The notes under the pieces were generated by a model. The model did no database searches, was not told the origin of the DNA, and was given only the letters and a program-made list of their open reading frames with translations. Both the position numbers and the translations under genes were made by a program. Shown here in pieces: positions 1 through 8,043 of a DNA stretch of 40,778 bases. How positions within the stretch are numbered: position 1 is the first letter of the stretch; the number at the start of each line of letters is the position of its first letter. The stretch is from IMG/VR virus record IMGVR_UViG_3300028596_000006, positions 1-40,778 of that record; one strand, written 5' to 3'. This DNA comes from a virus.

Positions 1-127
1 ACCTCGCCGCCGCCGCCAGGGAATACACCCTCAACGGCGCTTCGAACGCGCAGATCAGCGGACTGGTACAGCTCGGGACTGATCCCGCTTGCTGCTGCCA
101 GGCGCGCGGCCCGCTCATAGTGCTGAT
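1..127. repeat. Terminal direct repeat, copy 1 (circular overlap)
   Basis: These 127 bases are identical to the last 127 bases of the window (40652-40778). The repeat lies inside the scaffold gene, and the reading frame continues exactly when the two copies are merged, so the true unit length is 40,651 bp. A length of exactly 127 matches a k-mer size used by common short-read assemblers. An assembly overlap of a circular or circularly permuted molecule is therefore more likely than a biological terminal repeat. Confidence 0.95.
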
Positions 128-662
128 CTACGTTGGCGCTGATCCGCTGTTGGGCTTCCAGTTGCTTGCGCTGCTGATCGTAGTTCTGTGTCTCGGCGTG
201 CTGATTGGCGAGTCGCTCATTCAACTTCCATTCGGTGACGGCCTCGGTGTAAGCGTCGTCAGGGTCGTCATGGTCGTAGAAGTCCTCACGCTTCGGGCGT
301 GCCGTGACTTGCGGTGCTACGGTCTTGCTGCGCAGCTCTTCCAGTTGCTGTTTCAGTTGATCCAGCTCCGATTGGTGCTGTTTCTCCAACTTGGCGCGCA
401 GGCCGGCCTTAGCCGCCCCAACGTCCCGGTCGGTGAACTTCTTCTCTGCACCTTGCGACTCCTGGTCGTCGCCCTTCATCCATGCTTCGGGTTCTGCTGC
501 TGGGCTGTTGTCGCCGTCTTGATCATCCGCATGATCGTCGCCGGGTTCTTGGCCTTGTGCCGCCACATCATCGACTTCAGTCGCTCCGGCTTGCGGAACC
601 TCGGCTGCTGCTGTCGCTGCTGCTGCGTTTTCTGCCCGTAATTCTTCCAGGGTTTGGCTCAT
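1..662 (-). CDS. Scaffolding protein, N-terminal part (P22 gp8-like)
   Basis: The gene starts at the ATG at 662 and runs off the window start. It continues at 40651 going down to 40297, because the ends are one circle. The joined protein has 338 residues (P22 gp8 has about 303). This part holds an acidic, Ala-, Asp- and Gln-rich N-terminus followed by a charged coiled-coil segment rich in Lys, Glu and Gln, as in phage scaffolds. It lies between portal and coat, as in P22. Scaffold helps coat subunits form a procapsid and leaves before or during DNA packaging. The ribosome site is weak (GAG, 9 bases before ATG). A promoter lies at 743-770. Assignment rests on position and composition. Confidence 0.85.
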   Translation of the reverse strand, partial: MSQTLEELRAENAAAATAAAEVPQAGATEVDDVAAQGQEPGDDHADDQDGDNSPAAEPEAWMKGDDQESQGAEKKFTDRDVGAAKAGLRAKLEKQHQSELDQLKQQLEELRSKTVAPQVTARPKREDFYDHDDPDDAYTEAVTEWKLNERLANQHAETQNYDQQRKQLEAQQRISANVDQHYERAARLAAASGISPELYQSADLRVRSAVEGVFPGGGGE

Positions 663-742
663 TTTTTACTCGCTTGGTAACGATGGCCCGGCAAATCCCG
701 CCGGTAAGGATCGCGTTTAACCTGTTCACCTCAGTGGGCAAA

Positions 743-770
743 AGCATAACACCCTTTGCGGCGTGGTCAA
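743..770 (-). promoter_or_regulatory. Sigma70-type promoter for scaffold-coat genes
   Basis: On the minus strand, TTGACC (770-765), a 16-bp spacer and TATGCT (748-743) precede the scaffold start by about 80 bases. It lies just downstream of a terminator at 798-823, so the scaffold and coat genes can be transcribed independently of the packaging genes. An AATTGCGC half-site (772-779) abuts the -35 box. Confidence 0.6.
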
Positions 771-797
771 AAATTGCGCATTTACTGGATTTTGAGC

Positions 798-823
798 AAA
801 AGAAAACCCGCCGAAGCGGGTCT
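798..823 (-). terminator. Rho-independent terminator after packaging genes
   Basis: On the minus strand the stem ACCCGC/GCGGGT closes a TTCG tetraloop and is followed by a T-rich run (TTTTCTTTT). It sits after the small genes downstream of portal and before the scaffold promoter. Confidence 0.75.
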
Positions 824-894
824 CTTCCATGGTGGTCTGCCCAAAGGCATCAAGCCGCTCCATGGTGCAGCCTTATGCTTGCCGGCCAGTCCGG

Positions 895-1104
895 CTATTT
901 CTGAATATGGACGAGTTTTCTATTCTGCCGAGCTTGATAGGAATCAATGTTTAAAATCCGATCATGCCAAACAAGCCCGCTCGCCTTGTTGGCCATGGCT
1001 CTATGTCGGTAGAAGTCTTTGGCTTTCTTTGACGTAAGACCATCTTCTTCCATGTACCAAAGCTTTAGGGCATCGAGAGCCCAGGCAACATCAGAAAGAT
1101 TCAT
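895..1104 (-). CDS. Hypothetical protein, 69 aa
   Basis: Unrecognised small protein rich in charged and aromatic residues. The ATG at 1104 overlaps the TGA of the upstream gene (ATGA), which suggests coupled translation; an in-frame ATG at 1113 is the alternative. It is the last gene before the terminator at 798-823. No membrane segment, zinc motif or signal peptide is visible. Function unknown. Confidence 0.6.
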   Translation of the reverse strand: MNLSDVAWALDALKLWYMEEDGLTSKKAKDFYRHRAMANKASGLVWHDRILNIDSYQARQNRKLVHIQK

Positions 1105-1268
1105 GCTGACCACCAGCTCGCCAGCTTATGACCAGCCATGCACGCCAACGCTCCTACAACATACCCAACCAGGCATCCAACTGCATTGGGAGCCCCTGAG
1201 ACCCAGTAAAGCCCCACGGGGAGCGCCAGCAGCGCGGATGCCATCAGAATTATTCTCTTTGCTCGCAT
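1101..1268 (-). CDS. Small membrane protein, 55 aa
   Basis: Two hydrophobic stretches (about residues 6-24 and 30-47) separated by a short polar turn predict a two-pass inner-membrane protein. The start at 1268 was chosen over an upstream ATG at 1346 because GAGG lies 8 bases before it. It follows portal and is translationally linked to the next gene. Family not recognised; a holin-like or exclusion role cannot be excluded, and nothing in the sequence favours one. Confidence 0.6.
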   Translation of the reverse strand: MRAKRIILMASALLALPVGLYWVSGAPNAVGCLVGYVVGALACMAGHKLASWWSA

Positions 1269-1358
1269 ATCAACCACCTCTAGTCGATCCTCATGGGGTG
1301 CGTGGCAGGCTGTGAGGTTCAGCCGTTCGGGAGCTACCCTAGCCACGCGTGGAGTCTA

Positions 1359-3521
1359 TCACTGTCTCGGTGATACCTGGGCGCGATACGGGCTGACCAT
1401 CCGCTGCACGTTTTCCATCATCTTGCCTGCGGTCTGCGCCTGCTTGAACTGGATGTCGGCACCGGCCTTCTCGGCATCGACCTGCACCGCCGCCCGATCA
1501 GTCTGCGCCCGGAATGCGTCAATCTGAGTTTTGGCCGCGTTGTTCTGTGCGCTGGCCTGATCCTTCATCGCCTCGCGCTGGGCGTTCATCTGCGCAGCCT
1601 TGGCCTTCTCCATTTCGGCCTGGGCCAGGACCATGTTTGCGTCAGGTGGCGCCTGTTGCTGCTGGGCCTCTTGCAGCATGGCTTCCTCTTCCTCAGTTTC
1701 AGGCTCGAAGATGCCTGACAGGATCAGTTGCTTGCGGGCGTACTTGCGAACCGGGTCCATGTCTACGCCGTTGATCAGGGTCATCGTCTGGAGCATCAGC
1801 ATCTTGGCCATGTTCGGATCGATTGGCGCCATGGAGTTGGCCATGGTGGTCAACTGCTCGATCGTCTGTTCCTTCTTGCTGGCGTAGCTCGGGCCGATGT
1901 CCGCGTACACGTCATATTCGGTGTTGGTCAGGTCATTGAGCGCCACCAGGTTGCCGGTCTCGCGGTCCTGGACCATTTCCATGATCTTGACCTTCTTGGT
2001 CGTACCGTCCTGCGACGTCAGCGTGACTTCGCGAGGCGCGTCGTAGACCTCGACGGCCATGGATGCATAGATCTCTGCGTCCCGGCGCTTGGCGTGCTTG
2101 AGGTTCTGCTGATAGACGATCGATTGCTGGTCAAGGCGGTTTGTCAGTGCGTTGACAGCCTTCCCGGACAGGTCAGGGTCGGCGATGTCTTGCGGCAGGC
2201 CCGGGTTGGCCACGTCTTCCACTGCCTGGCGGGACAGTTCGATCGAGGCCATGAGCGCCTGAGGAATGGTTTGCTCTGGCATGACGGCGATAGGGCCAAT
2301 CGGGAGCGGCTGCCCTTGAGCGTCGAGCCTGTTTTGCAGGAGGTATGGATAGTTGCTGTCGGCGCCATTCTCCTCATACATGAACTCGAATCCCTGGATC
2401 TGCTCGGGATTGAAGATTGGCTTGGGCCGCGGGCTCCGACTCACGATGTCGGCCAGGTAGGACAGTTGGAAGTTCCGCAGGCGTTGCGGGTCCTTCGCCA
2501 GTCGGGTGATCCCCTCGTAGTGCTCCTCACCTTCGACAAACGCGCGCTCGCCATAGGTCGGCACCACCGGAAGATGTTCGCCGGCAATCACTTCACCTTC
2601 ACGCTCGCCGTTCTTGCCGACCTTCCCGTTGAGGATCTTTTCGCCCGATGCGATGTACTTGCGCACTTCCCACCGTTCAATCTCGCGCTCGCTGGCGATG
2701 ACGTAGCCTTCGTCGATCAGCTCGTCCATGACCTCCTCAAGGTCTGACTCGCGCAGCACCAGCGGCTGGCCCAGGGGGTCGGTGAAGGTGATGACCTTAT
2801 CCTTGACCTTGCGGCGGTGGTAGAAGCTCACTACGTAGATCAGGTCGTTACCGCTACCCATCCAGGGGAATGTGTAGGACTGCTCGGGCATTGAGAACGA
2901 GGACGGGCGGTTCTGCCGCTCGCAATCATCCTCGTCGTCCTCGTCGCATTCCTCGCCGCACAGCTCATCGACAAGCTGGTCATAACCATCCGGCGAATAC
3001 GCCTCAAGGATCGACACGTATTTGGCGTCAGACTTGTCCAGGCGCTTGGCGTTCGGGTCCCAAAAGCAGTTGTTGTTGGCTTCGTAGATCGGGCGCCGGC
3101 AGATGATTTGGTGATCGATGCCTGCCCGGTTGCTGGCGTAGGAGGTGTACAGCTCCCAGGCACCCACGCCGCACACGACAGCCTCACCGGTGGCGTTGTC
3201 ATAGGACTCAAGGGTTGTGTTGGCTCGGTCGTCAGTCAGGTACAGCCCGTCAAGAATGTCGGCGCCGTCTTCGCGAGACTCACTCTTGGGAACAAAGTTG
3301 ACCTGAATTGGGTTTGCCCGAAGGTCCGCCATGATCTGCCGGCCGGCTTTGCGCAGAACATCGAACTGGCCGCGATACTGGAGGGATGATTCTCCCAGTG
3401 TGCTGTCATCCCATTGGGTTAAATGGTAAAACAGGCTATCGTCAGCCGCTCGCATCCTTGTTTCCTGGTTGTAGCAGTAGGCCTTCTCGTGAAGGTCCTT
3501 TAGCTGCTTTATCTTCAACAT
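1359..3521 (-). CDS. Portal protein (P22 gp1-like)
   Basis: This 720-residue protein matches the P22 portal family in length (about 725) and in the character of its start, with a helical N-terminus and early conserved blocks such as DSLFYHLTQWDD. An acidic cluster near residues 190-205 and a long Ala/Gln-rich helical C-terminal region (about 620-700) fit the extended barrel of P22-type portals. Portal forms the dodecameric ring at one capsid vertex through which terminase pumps DNA and to which the tail attaches. GGGGG lies just before the ATG. It follows TerL, with a homing endonuclease on the other strand between them. Confidence 0.93.
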   Translation of the reverse strand: MLKIKQLKDLHEKAYCYNQETRMRAADDSLFYHLTQWDDSTLGESSLQYRGQFDVLRKAGRQIMADLRANPIQVNFVPKSESREDGADILDGLYLTDDRANTTLESYDNATGEAVVCGVGAWELYTSYASNRAGIDHQIICRRPIYEANNNCFWDPNAKRLDKSDAKYVSILEAYSPDGYDQLVDELCGEECDEDDEDDCERQNRPSSFSMPEQSYTFPWMGSGNDLIYVVSFYHRRKVKDKVITFTDPLGQPLVLRESDLEEVMDELIDEGYVIASEREIERWEVRKYIASGEKILNGKVGKNGEREGEVIAGEHLPVVPTYGERAFVEGEEHYEGITRLAKDPQRLRNFQLSYLADIVSRSPRPKPIFNPEQIQGFEFMYEENGADSNYPYLLQNRLDAQGQPLPIGPIAVMPEQTIPQALMASIELSRQAVEDVANPGLPQDIADPDLSGKAVNALTNRLDQQSIVYQQNLKHAKRRDAEIYASMAVEVYDAPREVTLTSQDGTTKKVKIMEMVQDRETGNLVALNDLTNTEYDVYADIGPSYASKKEQTIEQLTTMANSMAPIDPNMAKMLMLQTMTLINGVDMDPVRKYARKQLILSGIFEPETEEEEAMLQEAQQQQAPPDANMVLAQAEMEKAKAAQMNAQREAMKDQASAQNNAAKTQIDAFRAQTDRAAVQVDAEKAGADIQFKQAQTAGKMMENVQRMVSPYRAQVSPRQ

Positions 3522-3544
3522 AAAACCCCCACAGAGAGAACATT

Positions 3545-4144
3545 ATGGCCCTCAGAAAAATTGATAGGACCGGAGAGATTCATGGGCGCCTCAAGGTGAT
3601 CCGCCGATCTCCTGAGCACGCCCGGGCTTATTGGGACTGCACTTGTGAATGCGGAAAGTCTACTACAGTGCGCGGAGATCACCTCAAGGAAGGTCGAGTA
3701 CAGTCTTGCGGCTGCATCAAGGACGAGCAGCGCTTTGTTCATGGCATGTCCAGAACGCCCATATACAGGTGCTGGCAGAAGATGAAAGAGCGATGCTCCG
3801 ACCCCAATGGAAAACAGGCCAAGGACTATGTGTCTCGAGGCATAACAGTTTGCGAGCGATGGCTTGAGTCTTTCGACAACTTCTTTGCCGATATGGGATT
3901 CCCGCCAGAAGGACTCACACTTGACCGCACCAACAACAATCTCGGCTACTCCAAAGAAAATTGCCGATGGGCTACTCGAAAAGAGCAAGTGGTTAACCGC
4001 AGGAATACTCAATTCGTAACCATCGGTAGCGAGACGATGTGCCTCAAGGATTGGTGCCGCCGTACAGGATCGAACTATGCCACCACTCGCTATCGCATCA
4101 ACAAGATGAAAATGGCGCCTGGGCGCGCGCTTGGCTTGGAATAA
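3545..4144 (+). CDS. Free-standing HNH-type homing endonuclease
   Basis: The 199-residue protein has an N-terminal zinc-binding-like segment with paired cysteines (WDCTCECGKST then SCGCIKDE, about residues 30-60). A central block (YRCWQKMKERC... to CERWLESFDNFF) and the motif LDRTNNNLGYSKENCRWAT (about 127-145) are typical of phage HNH/AP2-type homing enzymes. The C-terminus resembles a small DNA-binding module. It lies in antisense between TerL and portal and fills that gap almost exactly, while its neighbours are all on the minus strand. Such genes spread by cutting homologous loci lacking them. The RBS is GAGAGA before the ATG. Confidence 0.88.
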   Translation: MALRKIDRTGEIHGRLKVIRRSPEHARAYWDCTCECGKSTTVRGDHLKEGRVQSCGCIKDEQRFVHGMSRTPIYRCWQKMKERCSDPNGKQAKDYVSRGITVCERWLESFDNFFADMGFPPEGLTLDRTNNNLGYSKENCRWATRKEQVVNRRNTQFVTIGSETMCLKDWCRRTGSNYATTRYRINKMKMAPGRALGLE

Positions 4145-4149
4145 CCACA

Positions 4150-5841
4150 TCACCTGCGGCCCATGGGCTTCATGGGCCTCGGGATCACAACCTTCTGTTT
4201 GGCCGGTGGTACATACCGCATCAGCATCATCACGGAGTCAGCCAGGTTCGGGCTTGCCATTTTGAACTTGGACTTCATTTCCTGCTTGGTGTACAGCTCG
4301 AACAGGCCGTTTCCGTTTGGCTTGATCGGCATCCGGCAGAGCTCGGCGCGCAGCTTGGACAGCAGTTCGATGGACGAGTCAAAGCTTATCATCTTGTCCG
4401 GATCGTGGTATTCGCCGTGCACTACGGCCCTGTAGGTGCGATAGCAGCGGTCGCGCAGCTCGAAGTAGTACTGGGCCCGCTTGTTGCGGAAGGTGTCCTT
4501 GTTGGTCTTCTGGTGCGCCACTGGCGAAACCATGGACGGGGCGTAGACCGCGTCGGGGAAGTCGGGTGACTCAGATCCACGGAACACGCTCAACTGGGCG
4601 TGCTTGCCGTCGAAGTCGTGGCCGACCTGCTCAGTAAGCGCGATGCCCATCCCGTCACCGTCCCATGCGAACGCGTCTGCCTGGAACTGGATCGCCTCGC
4701 CGGCAGCCCAGTGACCGCCCTCGTTGACGGTCCCGTCTTCCATTTCCTTGACCGAGAGAACGACGGACCCGTGCCTGGCGGCGAACCCTTTGCTGTCTGG
4801 CCCGGTATCCGACGGGTCATGCGCCGCGATTCGTGCGCCTGCAGCCGCAAAGCCCAGCTTCTTGTGGGCGTCAATGCAGGCGTCGAACCACTCCGACATG
4901 ATCAGAGCGTTTTCTACGGAGTCATTGAAGTGGCCGAGCCAGATGTGGTCATAGAGCGAGCGAGAGCGGTTCTTGAAATCCCACTGCCGCTCCTCCTCAA
5001 GGCCTGACTCATGAAACCAGGGGTTGTCCGTATAGTTCATGACCACGATCAGGTGCAGGTCATCCTCATAGATGCCGTCGCGATCGAGGTGCTCTTTGAA
5101 TGGGTTGATGAATCGCTTGCTGAAGGGGGCTTCGCTGCTCGACGGGTTGGCGATGAACACCATCGAGACGTTATCGCTCTCTGTGACCTCCTCGAGCGTG
5201 GTCGGCATTCCCTTCTTCGGCTTCTTCCGTGCGGTGGGCGTCAGTGCATTGAGGGAATCGTCGCTGATGAACTGAGCCTCTTCCACCTCGTACCGGCTGA
5301 ACCCGTGCGCCGACTTGATGCTGTCCACGTTGCGCGACAGGCCGGCGAACTGGAATGCGTCAGCGGCCCCGAACTTGATGCTTGAGGATTGCTGAGTGAA
5401 CCCGTCAAAGCCCAGGCGCCCTATCTCCTCACGCAACAGGGAGAAGATCGAGTTCTTGATGCTGGACTGATATTCGCGAAGGCAGTAGGTCTTGATGCCG
5501 GCGTCCTTGGCGTCGATCAGGCAGATGTCGGCGATGCCCACCGACTTACCCGAGCCGCGCCCACCGATGACGATGATGAAGCGCTTCTTCGACTTCAGCA
5601 CCACTTCCAGTTTGGCCGGCAGATAGACGTCTGGCTCTTCGTCAACGGTCCGCCATTCCCCGTGGCGCCGCACCACTGAATGCGTGTGGCCATGCACCGG
5701 GTGAACCAGGCCGACTACCGTGCCCACGGACTTACGCAGCGACAGGCGCCGCTCCTTCTCCTCCAGCAAGCGCAGATATTCAATCCTGGCTTCCCTTGAT
5801 GGCGGCTTCTTTTGCGGCGATAGAGCGTTCAAGTTCGTCAT
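4150..5841 (-). CDS. Terminase large subunit
   Basis: This 563-residue packaging ATPase-nuclease has a Walker A motif GGRGSGKS at residues 93-100, a Walker B-like RYEVEEAQ, and an ANPSS coupling motif. C-terminal nuclease-like acidic sites include AAHDPSDTGPD and FAWDGDGMG, and a late NLADSVMM block. It cuts concatemeric DNA and pumps it into the procapsid through the portal. Its ATG lies 62 bases inside the small-subunit gene, with no strong ribosome site of its own, so coupled translation is likely. The mature 3' side is next to a homing endonuclease gene, a common target neighbourhood. Confidence 0.95.
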   Translation of the reverse strand: MTNLNALSPQKKPPSREARIEYLRLLEEKERRLSLRKSVGTVVGLVHPVHGHTHSVVRRHGEWRTVDEEPDVYLPAKLEVVLKSKKRFIIVIGGRGSGKSVGIADICLIDAKDAGIKTYCLREYQSSIKNSIFSLLREEIGRLGFDGFTQQSSSIKFGAADAFQFAGLSRNVDSIKSAHGFSRYEVEEAQFISDDSLNALTPTARKKPKKGMPTTLEEVTESDNVSMVFIANPSSSEAPFSKRFINPFKEHLDRDGIYEDDLHLIVVMNYTDNPWFHESGLEEERQWDFKNRSRSLYDHIWLGHFNDSVENALIMSEWFDACIDAHKKLGFAAAGARIAAHDPSDTGPDSKGFAARHGSVVLSVKEMEDGTVNEGGHWAAGEAIQFQADAFAWDGDGMGIALTEQVGHDFDGKHAQLSVFRGSESPDFPDAVYAPSMVSPVAHQKTNKDTFRNKRAQYYFELRDRCYRTYRAVVHGEYHDPDKMISFDSSIELLSKLRAELCRMPIKPNGNGLFELYTKQEMKSKFKMASPNLADSVMMLMRYVPPAKQKVVIPRPMKPMGRR

Positions 5842-6253
5842 CGGTCAGGTCTGTGTAGTTGATTTGGCCGGAGATTTCGGTCTCGCGCTTGTCCTTCCAG
5901 TCTTTCCACAATCGGTTCTTCGTCCAGTAGATGCCCGCAGTGGTATCGGGCGGGTACTGCTTGACGAACTTCGTCACCACAACTTTCCCGTCGATGACCC
6001 GAATATCTGTCTCCTCGCATGAATAACCCACCGCCTTGTTGTACAGGGCGCTCACCACGCGCTTATCGGCAACAGCCTTGCCATCGGTTAGGGACTCTGA
6101 AAACTCTACGTGTACGGCCTTCCAGAGGTTGATGGTCGCTATTGAAACCCCAAAGAAGTCGGCCATTTCGGCATCGGTTGCCCCCAGGGCGCAAAGCTTT
6201 CTCGCCTGGTCAGCCATCTCGGGCTTGAACTTGGTCGGTCTTCCACCTGCCAT
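5780..6253 (-). CDS. Terminase small subunit
   Basis: The 157-residue protein starts with a basic stretch (MAGGRPTKF) followed by a helix-turn-helix (about residues 18-45, including AEMADFFGVSIATINLWK). Central and C-terminal helices probably oligomerise. It recognises the packaging site and loads DNA on the large subunit. The start at 6253 (GAGAA upstream) is preferred to an ATG at 6310, because the latter sits directly in the T-run of a terminator and lacks a ribosome site. Confidence 0.9.
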   Translation of the reverse strand: MAGGRPTKFKPEMADQARKLCALGATDAEMADFFGVSIATINLWKAVHVEFSESLTDGKAVADKRVVSALYNKAVGYSCEETDIRVIDGKVVVTKFVKQYPPDTTAGIYWTKNRLWKDWKDKRETEISGQINYTDLTDDELERSIAAKEAAIKGSQD

Positions 6254-6310
6254 ATATGAATTCTCAAGTGTTTGTCTTGCCGCGAGCATACCGGATTTAC
6301 TTTCGGACAT

Positions 6311-6335
6311 AAAAAAGCCCGTTCAATCGACGGGC
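6311..6335 (-). terminator. Rho-independent terminator before terminase genes
   Basis: Minus-strand stem GCCCGT/ACGGGC followed by six T. It separates the lysis-region genes from TerS. Late transcription must read through it or restart, because no strong promoter is obvious between it and 6253. Confidence 0.75.
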
Positions 6336-6355
6336 CTGTGTGGTATGCGCACCGG

Positions 6356-6697
6356 TCATGTGAGCCTGAGCTTTCTGTTTCGCATCCAGGCGATGGCCGA
6401 GACAGCGAACAGGACCGACAGCAGGCCGTCGAGCAGATATTGCGCAGCATAGTCGTAGGACTGGAGGAAGTCTTGCAGCAGGTAGGTCTCAAGCGCCAGG
6501 CAGGCCGACCACGCACAGGACAGGGCCAGGGCAGCCAGGGCACATCGGCTTCGGGTAACGCTCATGGCGATCAGATCGACGATGACGAACAGCGTGTACC
6601 ACGTGGAAGCCAGCTCGCCATCCACTTCAGCCGCCCAGGACGGCATCAGGGCGCTGACGACGTAGAACCCGAGGAAGTGAATGGCGATGGCGAGCAT
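6356..6697 (-). CDS. Membrane protein, 113 aa
   Basis: Three or four hydrophobic segments (about residues 2-20, 34-48, 52-70 and 86-106) predict a multi-pass inner-membrane protein ending in a basic tail. It starts two bases after the TGA of the gene upstream and is the last gene before a terminator. Family not recognised. Its position after the lysis genes could fit an accessory holin or antiholin, which is inference only. Confidence 0.65.
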   Translation of the reverse strand: MLAIAIHFLGFYVVSALMPSWAAEVDGELASTWYTLFVIVDLIAMSVTRSRCALAALALSCAWSACLALETYLLQDFLQSYDYAAQYLLDGLLSVLFAVSAIAWMRNRKLRLT

Positions 6698-6699
6698 TA

Positions 6700-7047
6700 T
6701 CAGGCCTCCAGCGTCAAGTCGTCGTAACGCTTGGAAAGGATGAATGCTAGCTCGGTCATGATGCCTTCCTGCAAGCGCAGATCGGATGCTGCCTCATGTG
6801 TCAGCTTGCTGGCTCCATCACTTGCAAGGAATGCTGTGAGCTTGCCGAGATCGCTTACGGTGCGGTCACGCTCTGCGGCCAGACGAGTAATAAAGGTTTC
6901 TGGCTCTTTGGCACCGACTGACTTTTCGCCAAGCAGCTCAAGGGCAATCTCTGCCATTCGCTGGCTTAAACCTGGAAGATTCATGGCTACTCTGTCCGCC
7001 GTATCGGCCAACTGCATTGCCAATAGGTATTTCTCTTGATCGATCAT
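6700..7047 (-). CDS. Hypothetical helical protein, 115 aa
   Basis: Mostly helical and charged. Its C-terminal half (RLAAERDRTVSDLGKLTAFL, then later QEGIMTELAFILSKR) has the spacing of a small coiled-coil family that I recall as crAss001_48-related; this is a weak recollection. The ATG overlaps the TGA of the gene upstream. It lies among late accessory genes between DUF1353 and a membrane protein. Function unknown. Confidence 0.65.
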   Translation of the reverse strand: MIDQEKYLLAMQLADTADRVAMNLPGLSQRMAEIALELLGEKSVGAKEPETFITRLAAERDRTVSDLGKLTAFLASDGASKLTHEAASDLRLQEGIMTELAFILSKRYDDLTLEA

Positions 7048-7151
7048 TTCTTCACCTTCTTCGCCGCTGGCTTCTTGTCTGCTGCCTTGTTGGCCACGTA
7101 GAGCCCCTTGCTGCCCGGGTTGTTCTTGTTGACCTTGATCTGTTTGCGCAT
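7044..7151 (-). CDS. Very small Lys-rich protein, 35 aa
   Basis: This basic peptide ends in KKPAAKKVKK. It has a strong ribosome site (GGAGG, 5 bases before the ATG) and its start overlaps the stop of DUF1353 (TAATG), while its stop overlaps the next ATG. This tight packing supports a real gene. The charge suggests nucleic-acid or membrane-surface binding. Family not recognised. Confidence 0.6.
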   Translation of the reverse strand: MRKQIKVNKNNPGSKGLYVANKAADKKPAAKKVKK

Positions 7152-7621
7152 TACTGCCTCCATTGGGCTTCGATCGATCGCTTGAGCGGTGTTGTGGATG
7201 GGGTGTGTACGCCGGACAGGAGGCGATACGCACAGACCGCGCCATAGATCGCGGTGCGGGTGATCCATGGTACGCCAATAACGGTCATGGCTTCGAGCAG
7301 GATCTTGTCGCAGCGCTCGCGTGTGACTGGGACTGGAGCGCCGTCGCGGGTGACGGACAGATATTCGCAGACGATGTCATGCACAACTGCCGCCTGCCCG
7401 TATGCGCCCCATGGCGGGATGATGTTCCAGAATAGGCGTGGCACGCTGGCGCCGTCCGTGAGGTATCCAGAAGGCACCGCAACCCATCCACCGGCTGCAT
7501 CCTCGCCAATGTAATACCTGAACTCATCCATCACGCGCCAATGGTCAGCGCCAAGCTTCTGGCTGGCCTCATGGTCATATCGAACGGACATTTCGGCGGA
7601 GAACCGCGTGAAGCTGCTCAT
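7151..7621 (-). CDS. DUF1353 family protein
   Basis: The 156-residue protein shows the usual DUF1353 features: an N-terminal beta-rich part, the block VPSGYLTDGASVPRLFW, then AAVVHDIVCEYL and a late FLEAM-like helix (KILLEAMTVIGVPW). The family is common beside phage lysis genes; its biochemical role is not established. The start overlaps the endolysin stop (ATGA). The C-terminal helix is hydrophobic and may touch the membrane. Confidence 0.8.
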   Translation of the reverse strand: MSSFTRFSAEMSVRYDHEASQKLGADHWRVMDEFRYYIGEDAAGGWVAVPSGYLTDGASVPRLFWNIIPPWGAYGQAAVVHDIVCEYLSVTRDGAPVPVTRERCDKILLEAMTVIGVPWITRTAIYGAVCAYRLLSGVHTPSTTPLKRSIEAQWRQ

Positions 7622-8043
7622 TTGAACGCCCCGTGCTTCATCGCGTAGACGAGGCGAACCCCGCGCTGGCCCACTTGGTGATACCACGCCGAGTCCTGCA
7701 TTTCGGCGCCGGCGAGCGGATAGTTTCGCTCCCATAGGGCGGCGATGAACCGTTTAAAGCCTGACAGCCGAGGCATTCCCATGTTGAAGGCCATGTTGAC
7801 CACCACCTCCTGGCGAACGTCGTCGAGCTGATCGAAGTTGCGCACCAGCGCCCTGGCTGTGGCTTCGGCCTCCTTGATGTCGTTGCCCAGCAGCAGATCG
7901 ATCTCATCTTCGCGAAGCCCGCGGTCCTCGATGTTGCGACCGACGCCGATGGTCCACTTTGGAGGATTGGCCGTGTCCTTGTACAGCTTGTTGCGCCGGC
8001 CCTCGTCGATGCTAAGTTGCCGCATGAGTCGTTCCTTGTTCAT
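7618..8043 (-). CDS. Endolysin, T4-type lysozyme (GH24)
   Basis: The 141-residue lysozyme cuts the glycan chains of peptidoglycan. Catalytic residues align with T4 lysozyme: Glu14 in IDEGRR, Asp23 in YKDT, and Thr31 in WTIGVG, with two extra residues between Asp and Thr. No signal peptide or signal-anchor is present, so it needs a holin to reach the wall. The start at 8043 overlaps the stop of the upstream holin-like gene (ATGA); an in-frame ATG at 8049 is the alternative. Confidence 0.93.
   Translation of the reverse strand: MNKERLMRQLSIDEGRRNKLYKDTANPPKWTIGVGRNIEDRGLREDEIDLLLGNDIKEAEATARALVRNFDQLDDVRQEVVVNMAFNMGMPRLSGFKRFIAALWERNYPLAGAEMQDSAWYHQVGQRGVRLVYAMKHGAFK

Noticed and set aside
1-127. 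Biological short terminal repeat like T7
   Set aside because: Exact size of a common assembly k-mer, location inside a gene, and P22-like headful packaging genes make an assembly overlap likelier.
1728-2747. 339-codon plus-strand open frame opposite portal
   Set aside because: Antisense shadow of the portal gene; no ribosome site or motif.
3515-4153. 212-codon minus-strand frame opposite the homing endonuclease
   Set aside because: No family match, while the plus-strand frame has clear homing-enzyme motifs.
6253-6310. Longer terminase small subunit start at 6310
   Set aside because: That ATG directly follows the T-run of a terminator and has no ribosome site; the start at 6253 is better placed.
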